Shown here piece by piece: positions 31,600 through 41,437 of a stretch of DNA of 64,000 nucleotides (within the stretch, counting starts at the first letter, position 1; each line of letters begins with the position of its first letter). Source of the DNA: Couchioplanes azureus (GTDB taxonomy: Bacteria > Actinomycetota > Actinomycetes > Mycobacteriales > Micromonosporaceae); the NCBI RefSeq assembly GCF_014648355.1, contig NZ_BMQY01000001.1, positions 620,001-684,000 of the forward strand, given 5' to 3'. The translations under genes and the position numbers were made by a program. Under the pieces are notes generated by a model. The model was not told the DNA's origin. It did not search any database and worked only from the letters and a program-made list of their open reading frames with translations.

Positions 31600-32403
31600 A
31601 TGATCGACGGCGCATTGCCATACCTGCGGTGCCCAGTGTGTGGCGGAACACTCGCGCGCCCGGTCGAACGGGCCCTGCGCTGCCCGGCCGGGCACTCTTT
31701 CGACATCGCCCGGCAGGGGTACGTCAACCTGACGGCCGGAAGGTCGCCCCACTCGGGCGACTCGGCCGAGATGATCGCGGACCGGGAGGCCTTCCTCGCC
31801 GAGGGCCACTACGACTTCATCGCCCAGGCGCTGGCCGCGGCGGCGGATCCGGCCGATGGCCTGGTCCTCGACGCCGGCACGGGCACCGGCAGCTATCTGG
31901 CCGGGTTCCTGGACGCCCATCCGGCCGCCCAGGGGCTGGGCATCGATGTCTCCAAGCCCGCCCTGCGCCGCGCCGCCCGCGCGCACGACCGGGCCGCGGC
32001 CGCCCTCGCCGACCTGTGGCGCCCGATCCCGGTGGCCGACGCCTCGGCGAGCGTGATCCTGAACGTCTTCGCCCCGCGCAACGGCCCGGAGTTCCACCGC
32101 GTCCTGCGCCCCGGCGGGCTGCTGCTGGTCGTCACCCCGGCCGCGGACCATCTCGCCGAGCTGATCGCCGAGTTCGGCATGATCAAGGTCGACCCGGACA
32201 AGGCCGGGCGGGTGGCGGGCGCGCTCGGCGCCGGGTTCGCCGTGGAGAGCACCTCGCGGCAGCGCCGCGCATTGCGGTTGTCGGCGGCGGAGACCCGTAC
32301 GTTGATCGGGATGACACCGAGTGCCCGGCATGTGCCGCGCGACGCGGCCGGGACCCACGACGTGACCGCGGCCGTTGATCTGACCGTCTATCGACGGGTC
32401 TAG
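31600..32403 (+). CDS. RlmA-like 23S rRNA (guanine-N1)-methyltransferase
   Basis: A 267-residue SAM-dependent methyltransferase of the RlmA/TlrB type, which methylates G745 or G748 in helix 35 of 23S rRNA. The N-terminal zinc finger is formed by Cys11, Cys14, Cys28 and His32 (CPVCGGTL, CPAGHSFD). The SAM motif VLDAGTGTG is near residue 88, and NVFAPRNGPEFHRVLRPGG follows. TlrB-type enzymes give tylosin or mycinamicin resistance; which base this one modifies cannot be told. ATG 31600 has GAGGGG upstream. Its TAG overlaps the stop of the convergent DUF4272 gene (shared CTAG). Confidence 0.87.
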   Translation: MIDGALPYLRCPVCGGTLARPVERALRCPAGHSFDIARQGYVNLTAGRSPHSGDSAEMIADREAFLAEGHYDFIAQALAAAADPADGLVLDAGTGTGSYLAGFLDAHPAAQGLGIDVSKPALRRAARAHDRAAAALADLWRPIPVADASASVILNVFAPRNGPEFHRVLRPGGLLLVVTPAADHLAELIAEFGMIKVDPDKAGRVAGALGAGFAVESTSRQRRALRLSAAETRTLIGMTPSARHVPRDAAGTHDVTAAVDLTVYRRV

Positions 32404-33077
32404 ACCGAGAGGTCGACCTCTTCCCACTCCGGCGGGGCGCCGTGGTACGGGCCGGAGAACAGCACCGCCCACTCCAGGGCCCACCGCCGCTGCCCCACGG
32501 CGTTGCTGTCGACCTCGCCCGGCGGGCGCACGCCGTGCCGCTCGGCCTCCTGGAACGCCCAGTCGAGGCAGTAGTAGAGGTCGAGCAGCACCGCCGCCTC
32601 GACGGCGTCGCGCGGCGCCACCAACGACCGTGACCGCCACTCGTTGAACAGCTCCCCGCCGGGCAGGTCCGGCATCTGCCGCATGAACCTCTCCTCCGGC
32701 GGCGCCGTCGGGTCGAGGTGACGGCTCAGCCCGAGCAGCCACGCCAGGGCGAACACCGCGTCGTGGTGCAGCACGAACGAGCGGTGGTCGCCCCGGTCAC
32801 CGGCGACGAACTGCCACTCCGGCGGCGTGACGAAATCCACCAGCTTGGAGGCGAGCAGCCAGCTCATCGCGGTCTCGGCGGGCATGCCGAAGCACCGGCC
32901 CACCACCACGTGCAGCACCGCGGCCCGGGCCTCCAGCTCCGCCGTGGGCCGCAGCTCCACGCCGTCCCCCGGCTCCCAGACCAGCGGGAACGCCGGCGGC
33001 GGCAGCGGCAGGCCGAGCCGCCGGAGCTCGTCCAGGCTGGCGTCGCGTACCGCTCGGGGGTCGGGGGCCGCCTTCAT
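32400..33077 (-). CDS. DUF4272-type protein
   Basis: A 225-residue soluble protein resembling DUF4272: AVRDASLDELRRLGLPLPP at the start, then EARAAVLHVVVGRCFGM, VFALAWLLGLSRHL and DLYYCLDWAFQEAE. Function is unknown. It begins six bases after the deoA stop, so it is the last gene of the nucleoside uptake and salvage operon. Whether it works in that pathway is untested. Confidence 0.75.
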   Translation of the reverse strand: MKAAPDPRAVRDASLDELRRLGLPLPPPAFPLVWEPGDGVELRPTAELEARAAVLHVVVGRCFGMPAETAMSWLLASKLVDFVTPPEWQFVAGDRGDHRSFVLHHDAVFALAWLLGLSRHLDPTAPPEERFMRQMPDLPGGELFNEWRSRSLVAPRDAVEAAVLLDLYYCLDWAFQEAERHGVRPPGEVDSNAVGQRRWALEWAVLFSGPYHGAPPEWEEVDLSV

Positions 33078-33083
33078 GACCGC

Positions 33084-34361
33084 TCAGGCTATGCGGTCGA
33101 GGAGCAGCCGCCCAGGCTCGGGCGCCTCCTGCGCGATGCGGATCGCGCCGGCCGCGTCGGCCTGCGCGGCCGGGATCCGGCCGGGCTCGTCGGTACGCAG
33201 CTCCAGCAGCACGTCGCCCGCGCTCACCCGGTCGCCGGGACGCACCTTGAGCACCACGCCGGCGCCGGCGCTCACCGGGTCCTCCTTGCGGGCCCGGCCG
33301 GCACCCAGCCGCCAGGCCGCCAGGCCGACGCCGAGCGCGTCCACCGACGCCACCACGCCGTCCTCGGTGGCGCGCAGGAACTCCGTCTCGCGGGCGACCG
33401 GCAGCGGCGCGTCCGGGTCGCCGCCCTGGGCGCGGATCATCGCCTTCCACGAGTCCATGGCGGCGCCGGAGCGCAGCGCCTCGGCCGGGTCGGCGTCGAT
33501 GCCGGCCGCGGCGAGCATCTCCCGGGCCAGCGCGAGGGTCAGCTCGACCACGTCGGCCGGTCCGCCGCCGGCGAGCACCTCCACCGACTCCTCCACCTCG
33601 ATGGCGTTGCCGATGGTGAGGCCCAGGGGCGTGTTCATGTCGGTGAGCAGGGCGACCGTCTTGACGCCGTGCGCCCCGCCCAGCTCGACCATGGTCCGGG
33701 CCAGCTCGCGGGCCATGTCCAGGTCCTTCATGAAGGCACCGGTGCCGACCTTCACGTCCAGGACCAGCGCGCCGGTGCCCTCGGCGATCTTCTTGCTCAT
33801 GATCGAGCTGGCGATCAGCGGGATCGCCTCGACCGTGCCGGTGACGTCGCGCAGGGCGTACAGCTTGCGGTCGGCCGGAGCGAGGCCCTCGCCGGCCGCG
33901 CAGATGACCGCGCCGATGTCCTGCAGCTGCCGGACGAACTCGTCGTTGCCGAGCCGGGCGCGCCAGCCCGGCACCGACTCGAGCTTGTCGAGGGTGCCGC
34001 CGGTGTGACCGAGGCCCCGGCCGGAGAGCTGCGGCACGGCGGCGCCGCAGGCGGCCACCAGCGGGGTGAGCGGCAGGGTGATCTTGTCGCCGACGCCGCC
34101 GGTGGAGTGCTTGTCGACCGTCGGGCGGGACACCGCGGACAGGTCGAGCCGCTCACCGCTGGCGATCATCGCGGCGGTCCAGCGCGCGATCTCGCCCGGC
34201 GCCATGCCGCGCAGCAGGATCGCCATGGCGAGGGCGGACATCTGCTCGTCGGCGACGACGCCCTTCGTGTACGCGTCGACGACCCAGTCGATCTGCGCGT
34301 CGGACAGCGGGTGCCCGTCGCGCTTCGCCCGGATGACGTCAACAGCCGCGAACTCCGTCAT
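33084..34361 (-). CDS. deoA: Thymidine/pyrimidine-nucleoside phosphorylase
   Basis: A 425-residue phosphorylase releasing the base and (deoxy)ribose 1-phosphate. The signature SGRGLGHTGGTLDKLESVPG is near residue 113, the phosphate-binding DKHSTGGVGDK near 85, and SSIMSKKIAEGTGALVLDVK near 188. The C-terminal PYNP domain is present. ATG 34361 overlaps the cdd stop as ATGA; a GTG at 34373 is possible but the overlap favours the ATG. The free base can go to Upp and the sugar to DeoC, both encoded about 15 kb away. Confidence 0.95.
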   Translation of the reverse strand: MTEFAAVDVIRAKRDGHPLSDAQIDWVVDAYTKGVVADEQMSALAMAILLRGMAPGEIARWTAAMIASGERLDLSAVSRPTVDKHSTGGVGDKITLPLTPLVAACGAAVPQLSGRGLGHTGGTLDKLESVPGWRARLGNDEFVRQLQDIGAVICAAGEGLAPADRKLYALRDVTGTVEAIPLIASSIMSKKIAEGTGALVLDVKVGTGAFMKDLDMARELARTMVELGGAHGVKTVALLTDMNTPLGLTIGNAIEVEESVEVLAGGGPADVVELTLALAREMLAAAGIDADPAEALRSGAAMDSWKAMIRAQGGDPDAPLPVARETEFLRATEDGVVASVDALGVGLAAWRLGAGRARKEDPVSAGAGVVLKVRPGDRVSAGDVLLELRTDEPGRIPAAQADAAGAIRIAQEAPEPGRLLLDRIA

Positions 34362-35071
34362 TGTTGCTCCCACATAGCGCCGATGCCTTCCGGCGGTTCA
34401 CCTTCGCCGGCCCACGAGAGCCCGCCTTCCGCGTCCACCACGACCACCCGGGACGTACGGGTGCGACCCCAGGTCACCGCCGCGGCGGCGCTGGGGAAGA
34501 TCGGGCCCTCCTCGAGGATGCCCTTGTCGGCGTCGCTCTCCTCGGGGCTGCCCCCGGAGCGCTCCCAGTATCCGGTCCACACCTGGGTGCCGCCGGAGAG
34601 GTCCGGGTGCACGAAGACCGTGCCGCGGCCGCGCCACCGGGCGAGCTGGGCCGGCACCTCCGGCACCGCGGCCGCGCCGGTGACCCGGTCGATGTCCTCG
34701 GGGCCGAACGCGTGCGGCAGGAGCTCGGAGACCTTCAGCGGCCGGGGCAGCGCCTCGACCAGGCAGTCCGGGCCGCCGTGCTCGTAGAGCAGCTGACGGC
34801 AGCGCCCGCACGGCATGCACGGCTGCCCGGTGGCGTCGACGCACGACACGGCGACCAGCCGGCCTCCGCCCGTGGCGTGCAGCGAGCTGACCAGCCCGCA
34901 CTCCGCGCAGAGGGTCAGGCCGTACGACGCGTTCTCCACGTTGCATCCCACGACCACGCGGCCGTCGTCCACCAGCGCGGCCACTCCGACGGGAAAGTCG
35001 GAGTAGGGCGCGTACGCGTGCCGCATCGCCTCGACGGCCGCGGCCCGCAGCGATCCCCAGTCGATCTCCAT
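34358..35071 (-). CDS. cdd: Cytidine deaminase with C-terminal extension
   Basis: A 237-residue protein. Residues 1-130 are a homotetrameric-type cytidine deaminase with YAPYSDFPVG, NVENASYG and zinc ligands Cys55, Cys88 and Cys91 (TLCAECG, PCGRCRQ) plus catalytic Glu57. Residues about 130-237 are an extra segment of unknown function (WRGRGTVFVHPDLSGG, then a Trp/Glu/Pro-rich tail) absent from ordinary enzymes of about 130 residues. ATG 35071 gives the expected start. It follows permease 2 by 70 bases and is coupled to deoA. Confidence 0.9.
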   Translation of the reverse strand: MEIDWGSLRAAAVEAMRHAYAPYSDFPVGVAALVDDGRVVVGCNVENASYGLTLCAECGLVSSLHATGGGRLVAVSCVDATGQPCMPCGRCRQLLYEHGGPDCLVEALPRPLKVSELLPHAFGPEDIDRVTGAAAVPEVPAQLARWRGRGTVFVHPDLSGGTQVWTGYWERSGGSPEESDADKGILEEGPIFPSAAAAVTWGRTRTSRVVVVDAEGGLSWAGEGEPPEGIGAMWEQQ

Positions 35072-35141
35072 GCCGCCGATTCTGCCCCACACCCTTACGG
35101 TGCGGACCGGCTCCCCTGATCGGCCGGTCCGCACCCGCGGA

Positions 35142-36419
35142 TCAACTCTTGATGTACGGCTGGCCGTCGGCCGCCGGGGCCCGCACGCGGCCCACCAGGC
35201 CCGCCACCGCGACGATGGTCGCCAGGTACGGCAGCATGTTGAGGAACTGGCTGGGCACCGGGCTACCGACCGCGCTCAGGTACGTGGCCAGCTTCTGCGC
35301 GAAGCCGAAGAACAGCGCCGCGCCCAGCGCCCCGAACGGCGTCCAGCGGCCGAAGATCAGGGCGGCCAGCGCGATGAAGCCCGCGCCCGCCGTCATGTTC
35401 TTGTTGAAGCTGCCGGTCGCCGCCAGGGTGAAGTACGCACCGCCGGCACCCGCGATCAGGCCGCCGATGAGCACGTTCAGGTAGCGCAGGCCGCGCACCC
35501 GGATGCCGACGGTGTCCGCCGCCGTCGGGTGCTCGCCGACCGCCCGGGTACGCAGACCCCAGCGGGTGCGCGAGAGCCCGAAGTGCACCACGAAGACCAG
35601 GATCAGCGCGAGGAAGACCAGCCCGTTGGTCTGGAACAGCACCGGCCCGACGACGGGGATGTCGGACAGGACCGGGACGCTCCACTCGGGCATCTTCGGC
35701 GGCTGGTTGTACGACTGGGCGTCGGGCTGCATCAGCCGCTCGTAGAGGAACCCGGTCACGCCGAGCGCGAGCAGGTTGAGCACGATGCCGACGACCACCT
35801 GGTCGACGAGGTAGCGGATGGCCAGCACGGCCAGGATCGCCGCGATCAGCACGCCGCCGAGGGCCGCGCTCAGCACGCCGGCCCACACGCTGGTGGCCAT
35901 CGTGCCGACCAGGGCGGCGCCGAACGCGCCCATGAGGAACTGGCCCTCGATCGCCACGTTGACCACGCCGGAACGCTCACCAAGGACCCCGGCCAGGGCG
36001 CCGAGGATCAGCGGCACGGCCAGCTCCAGGGTGCCGCTGGCGGTGTCCACGAGCGGCAGGAACTTGCCCGCCACCTGCCAGCACAGGAACGACAGGACGA
36101 AGGTCAGGATGCCCAGGCAGAGCACCCACGTCTGGTACTTGCGGAGCAGGCCGGCCAGCAGCACGGCGCCCGCCACCAGCGAGACGATGCCGAAGAGGAT
36201 CGCCCCGAACTGGCCGTTGATCGACAGCGCGGCGCCCTCGGCGTCCTCGCTGAGCGTGAACCGGGCGGTCTCCGAGGCCGCGAGGGCACCGAAGACCATC
36301 GTCGCCACGAGGCCGATGAACACCACGCCAACGCCGAGGCGCCGCTGCCGGTCCCAGAACCGCGCGGGCGCCGCGGCCGTCACCGTCTCTTCCACTGTCG
36401 CCGTCGACACGCCGGTCAC
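35142..36419 (-). CDS. Nucleoside ABC transporter permease 2 (BPD_transp_2)
   Basis: A 425-residue integral membrane protein of the YufQ/NupQ type with about ten hydrophobic helices. Family features are LAVPLILGALAGVLGERSGV near residue 140, NVAIEGQFLMGAFGAALVG, YLNVLIGGLIAGAGGAYFTL and LIFGRWTPFGALGAALFFG. GTG 36419 overlaps the permease 1 stop as GTGA. With permease 1, the double ATPase and the BMP-type lipoprotein it forms a complete nucleoside (purine/pyrimidine) importer. Confidence 0.93.
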   Translation of the reverse strand: MTGVSTATVEETVTAAAPARFWDRQRRLGVGVVFIGLVATMVFGALAASETARFTLSEDAEGAALSINGQFGAILFGIVSLVAGAVLLAGLLRKYQTWVLCLGILTFVLSFLCWQVAGKFLPLVDTASGTLELAVPLILGALAGVLGERSGVVNVAIEGQFLMGAFGAALVGTMATSVWAGVLSAALGGVLIAAILAVLAIRYLVDQVVVGIVLNLLALGVTGFLYERLMQPDAQSYNQPPKMPEWSVPVLSDIPVVGPVLFQTNGLVFLALILVFVVHFGLSRTRWGLRTRAVGEHPTAADTVGIRVRGLRYLNVLIGGLIAGAGGAYFTLAATGSFNKNMTAGAGFIALAALIFGRWTPFGALGAALFFGFAQKLATYLSAVGSPVPSQFLNMLPYLATIVAVAGLVGRVRAPAADGQPYIKS

Positions 36420-37734
36420 CAGCCCTTCGCCATGGAGGCGCCAAGCCGGGCGGTGCGGGCGGCGCGGAGGTGGAAGATCGCCTTCACCAGCGCCGGCGCG
36501 GCGATGAAGATGACGATCAGGGCCTGGACCACCGTGACGAGCTCCAGGGAGATGCCGGTGAACGACTGCATGCGGTTTCCGCCGGCGCGCAGGGCGCCGA
36601 ACAGGATCGCCGCGAGCAGCGTGCCCCACGGACGGTTGCGCCCGAGCAGCGCCACGAGCAGGCCGTCGAAGCCGATGTTGCCGGCCACCTGCGGGGTCAG
36701 GGCGTGCGCGGTGCCCAGCACCTGGGTGGCGCCGCCGAGACCGGCGAGGGCGCCGGCCGTGACCATGAGCAGGGTGTACGTCTTGGCAACGCTCATGCCC
36801 GCGGTCTTGGCGGCGGCCGGGTTGTGCCCCACCGCCCGCAGCTCGAAGCCGAACGCGGAGCGGTTGAGCAGCCAGGCGACCCCGGCGGTGGCCAGCACGG
36901 CCAGGATGATGCCGAGGTTGGCCCGCAGCTCGGCGCCGAACGACGGCAGCTGCGCCGACTCGTCGACGGCCTTGCTGATCGCGTCGCTGCGGCCGGGCTG
37001 CTGGATGCCCTTCTGCAGGATCAGCCAGCCCAGGAAGAGGTTGGCCGTGTAGTTCAGCATGATCGTCACGATGACCTCGTGGGCACCGGTGCGGGCCTTG
37101 AGGATGCCCGGCACGAAGCCCCAGAGCGCGCCGCCGAGGATGCCCGCCAGCAACGCCGCGATCAGGTGGATCACCGGCGGCAGCGGCAGGAAGAAGCCCG
37201 CCATCGCCGCGGTGATCGTGCCGATGATCGCCTGGCCCTGACCGCCGATGTTGAACAGGCCGCCGCGGAACGCCAGCGCCACGGAGAGTCCGGTGAAGAC
37301 CAGCGGTGCGGCGTACGTGAGCGTCTCGGAGATCGGCGCGAAGACCGGCCGCCACGTGCCCGAGCCGTCGGCCCAGGCGGTGACGGCGGCCGGGTCGACG
37401 ATCGCGCCCTTGAACAGGTCGGCGTACGCGGTGCTCACCAGCGTCCAGCTGGCGTTCAGCGCGTCGGCGGGCCGCGCGGTGAAGTAGGAGAAGGTGCTGA
37501 GCACCGCGGGGTCGGAGATGATGATCATGATCGCGCCGATGAGCATCGCCATCACGACCGAGAGCACCGTCACCGTCACGGTGTTGGCCGCCCACAGGTT
37601 GTGGACGAAGTGGCTCAGGAAGCCTTCCGGCTTCTGCGGCTCGGCAGGAGTCGCCTCCGTGACGGGAGCGCCCGTCGCGGTCTCCGCGGCCGTCTCGTCG
37701 GCGTCCTTCTGCGCGCCGACCGGTCCGTCGGTTG

Positions 37735-37738
<4 letters not shown>
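36416..37738 (-). CDS. Nucleoside ABC transporter permease 1 (BPD_transp_2)
   Basis: A 440-residue permease of the YufP/NupP type. A hydrophilic N-terminal tail of about 45 residues (Ala/Thr/Glu-rich) precedes the helices. Signatures are LVFTGLSVALAFRGGLFNIG near 145, GQAIIGTITAAM, VIVTIMLNYTANLFLGW and LRAVGHNPAAAKTAGMSVAK. GTG 37738 overlaps the ATPase stop as GTGA, and its own stop overlaps permease 2, so the three transporter genes are translated as a chain. Confidence 0.93.
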
Positions 37739-39318
<1,580 letters not shown>

Positions 39319-39350
39319 AACGTGAGGGACGCGGTGACGGCCCGAGCAGA

Positions 39351-39397
39351 GCCGCCGCGCAGGCCACGGGGATCGCTCCCCGCGACCGCGCGGCGGC
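39351..39397 (-). promoter_or_regulatory. Stem-loop between binding-protein and ATPase genes
   Basis: An outer 10-bp perfect stem (GCCGCCGCGC 39351-39360 with GCGCGGCGGC 39388-39397) encloses an inner stem CGGGG/CCCCG (39367-39371 with 39378-39382). It lies in the 103-bp gap inside the operon. Such intercistronic structures usually let the binding-protein mRNA accumulate above the rest. Confidence 0.6.
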
Positions 39398-39421
39398 CGG
39401 TTTGCTAGATCAACTTACAAG

Positions 39422-40519
39422 TCACTTCTTGGGCGCGTTGGCCGACTCGACCTTGACCGTGCCCGCGATGATGTCCGCCTTGAGCTTGTCGACCTCGGAC
39501 TTGAGGCCCGCGTCGACCTTGCTGTCGAACTGGTTGTACGGCGCCAGCGAGACGCCGTCGTTCTGCAGCGTGCCCAGGTAGCCCGGGGTGGCGGCGAGGG
39601 GCTTGCCCTGCGCGCCGTCGACCACGGCCTGCTCCACGGCGCCGGCGATGTTCTTGACCACGGTGGTCAGGAAGACGTCGCAGTACTGCTCGGCGCTCTT
39701 GCAGCCGTCCTGGTCCACCCAGACGACCGCGAGCTTGCCGCCGGACGCCTTGGCGACGTCCGCGGTGCCCAGGCCGGTGCCGCCGGCGACCGGCATGACC
39801 ACGTCGGCGCCCTGCGAGACGAACGTGTTGGTGATCGTCTTGCCCTTGGCCTGGTCACCGAAGTTCTCGGCGAAGGTGCCGTTCTGCTTGGCCTTGTCCC
39901 AGCCGAGCACCTGCACGTTCTTGCTCTTGGTCTTGTTGTAGTGCGCCACGCCGTCGGCGAAGCCGTCCATGAAGACGGTGACCGGCGGGATCTTCAGACC
40001 GCCGTAGGTGGCGACCTTGCCGGACTTCGAGTAGCCCGCGGCGAGGTAGCCGGCGAGGAACGCGGCCTGCTCGGTGGCGAACTGCATCGGGTAGACGTTG
40101 GTCGCGCCCTCGACGGCGCTGTCCACGATGCCGAACTGCGCGTTGGGGTTCTCCGCCGCGACCTTCTTGGTCACGTCGCCCATCAGGCCGCCGACCGAGA
40201 GGATGAAGTTGCACTTCTGCGTGACGTACCCGCGCAGGTTGGGCTCGTAGTCGGCCTCGGCCGACGACGGCGCGTACTTCGGGTCGACGTTGCTCTGCGC
40301 CTGCTTGGCGGCCTGCAGGCCGGCCCACGCCGAGGCGTTGAAGGACCGGTCGTCGATGCCGCCGGTGTCAGTGACCATGCACGCCTTGTATCCCGCGGCA
40401 GCGCTCGCGCCGGAACCGCTCGGGGTGTCCTTCGGGGCGTCGCCACAGGCAGCGGCGGCGAGCGTCAGCCCACCCGCCGCGAGAATCGCAACGATTCGCT
40501 TCCCACTTACTGGGCGCAA
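39422..40519 (-). CDS. BMP-family nucleoside-binding lipoprotein
   Basis: A 365-residue solute-binding protein (Med/PnrA/BMP family). The lipobox LTLAAAAC puts the lipid anchor on Cys25, followed by a short linker. Typical BMP motifs are MVTDTGGIDDRSFNASAWAG, NAQFGIVDSAVEG, FATEQAAFLAGYLAAG and DVVMPVAGGTGLG. It delivers nucleosides to the ABC permeases encoded downstream. The start is TTG 40519 with an excellent AAGGAGG site. It is the first gene of the salvage operon. Confidence 0.93.
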   Translation of the reverse strand: MRPVSGKRIVAILAAGGLTLAAAACGDAPKDTPSGSGASAAAGYKACMVTDTGGIDDRSFNASAWAGLQAAKQAQSNVDPKYAPSSAEADYEPNLRGYVTQKCNFILSVGGLMGDVTKKVAAENPNAQFGIVDSAVEGATNVYPMQFATEQAAFLAGYLAAGYSKSGKVATYGGLKIPPVTVFMDGFADGVAHYNKTKSKNVQVLGWDKAKQNGTFAENFGDQAKGKTITNTFVSQGADVVMPVAGGTGLGTADVAKASGGKLAVVWVDQDGCKSAEQYCDVFLTTVVKNIAGAVEQAVVDGAQGKPLAATPGYLGTLQNDGVSLAPYNQFDSKVDAGLKSEVDKLKADIIAGTVKVESANAPKK

Positions 40520-40576
40520 GACGCCCTCCTTCCACAGCGCACCGACACTGCGCGGTGCATCTCAGGTCGGGAGCGT

Positions 40577-40692
40577 AACCGCAGGTAAAGTCCCCGTCAG
40601 GAAATCGGCCCGGACTGTTGGCTCACCGTTACCTGGCCGCAACCGGTGGTCCGACCGAATCGGCGTTCGGGTGCCAAACCGCAGGAAAGTCC
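40577..40692. promoter_or_regulatory. Direct repeat upstream of the nucleoside uptake operon
   Basis: AACCGCAGGTAAAGTCC (40577-40593) and AACCGCAGGAAAGTCC (40677-40692) lie exactly 100 bp apart in the 193-bp gap before the BMP gene. They may be binding sites of a regulator of nucleoside uptake. Confidence 0.45.
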
Positions 40693-40712
40693 GCCACGCT
40701 GGCCACAAACAG

Positions 40713-40994
40713 TCAATTTTCCGGCGAATGCGCCCGGTCCGCCGATGAATTTTCGGATATCGATGTCCGGGCTCGCGCCGCACGCCAGCCACGGACGCCC
40801 AGGACCCCCACGGTGGTGCCGATCGCCAGGGACGCGGTGATCAACAACGCGTGCACCCAGAGGAAGGACGTCGGCTCCCCGGCCGCGAAGGACCGGTCGT
40901 CCTTGGCGATGGCGACGCCGAAGCGCGGCCAGATCAGCCACGTCCAGACGCCGACCGCGACCAGGAAAGCGGACCACTTGCGGGAGAGCTGCAC
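40713..40994 (-). CDS. SCO4848-family small membrane protein
   Basis: A 93-residue protein with two transmembrane helices: WSAFLVAVGVWTWLIWPRF (about 6-25) and WVHALLITASLAIGTTVGVLG (about 47-67). These flank a short charged loop KDDRSFAAGEPTSF. It resembles the actinobacterial SCO4848 membrane protein family of unknown role. GTG 40994 gives the family start LSRKWSAFLV. It is the last gene of the trpS operon; the polar tail after residue 75 is variable. Confidence 0.8.
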   Translation of the reverse strand: MQLSRKWSAFLVAVGVWTWLIWPRFGVAIAKDDRSFAAGEPTSFLWVHALLITASLAIGTTVGVLGVRGWRAARARTSISENSSADRAHSPEN

Positions 40995-41026
40995 GCGGAC
41001 CAGTATGCCGCGCCGTGTTCTGCCGG

Positions 41027-41437
41027 CTAGCCGGCCGTCGTGAGCTTGGCGGCGATTCGGCCGAAGCCCGCGCGCACCTCGGCCTCCGTGGGCGGACGGC
41101 CCGGCGTGGTGCGGCGCGGCTCGTCCTGGTCGAAGGTCTCGGCGGACAACTCGTCGGCGCCGGGGTCGCCCCCGGCCTTGGCGAGCTCGACCTCGGCACG
41201 GATCGCGTCGGCGTGGGCCAGCGGCAGCAGCGGCTCGACCACGGCCATCAGATCCTCGTCGGCGACGACGTCCTGGGCCAGGGCGAGGGCGTGGGGTCGC
41301 TCGTACGGGCCGCAGACCAGCGGCTCCCATCCCTCATCGTCGTCCAGCGGCCCGATGGTGATGATCCACGGCAGGTCGGCCACCGGCGAGCCCGGCGGCA
41401 GATGCAGCGTCACGAGTGTGCCCACACCGATCATCAT
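41027..41437 (-). CDS. Hypothetical 136-residue protein
   Basis: A small acidic protein I do not recognise. It contains GTLVTLHLPPGSPVADLPW, then IITIGPLDDDEGWEPLVCG and a segment rich in Ala/Asp/Glu, ending with a helical EAEVRAGFGRIAAKL. It has no signal peptide or membrane helix. Its ATG overlaps the YihY stop as ATGA, so it is part of the trpS operon. Confidence 0.75.
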   Translation of the reverse strand: MMIGVGTLVTLHLPPGSPVADLPWIITIGPLDDDEGWEPLVCGPYERPHALALAQDVVADEDLMAVVEPLLPLAHADAIRAEVELAKAGGDPGADELSAETFDQDEPRRTTPGRPPTEAEVRAGFGRIAAKLTTAG

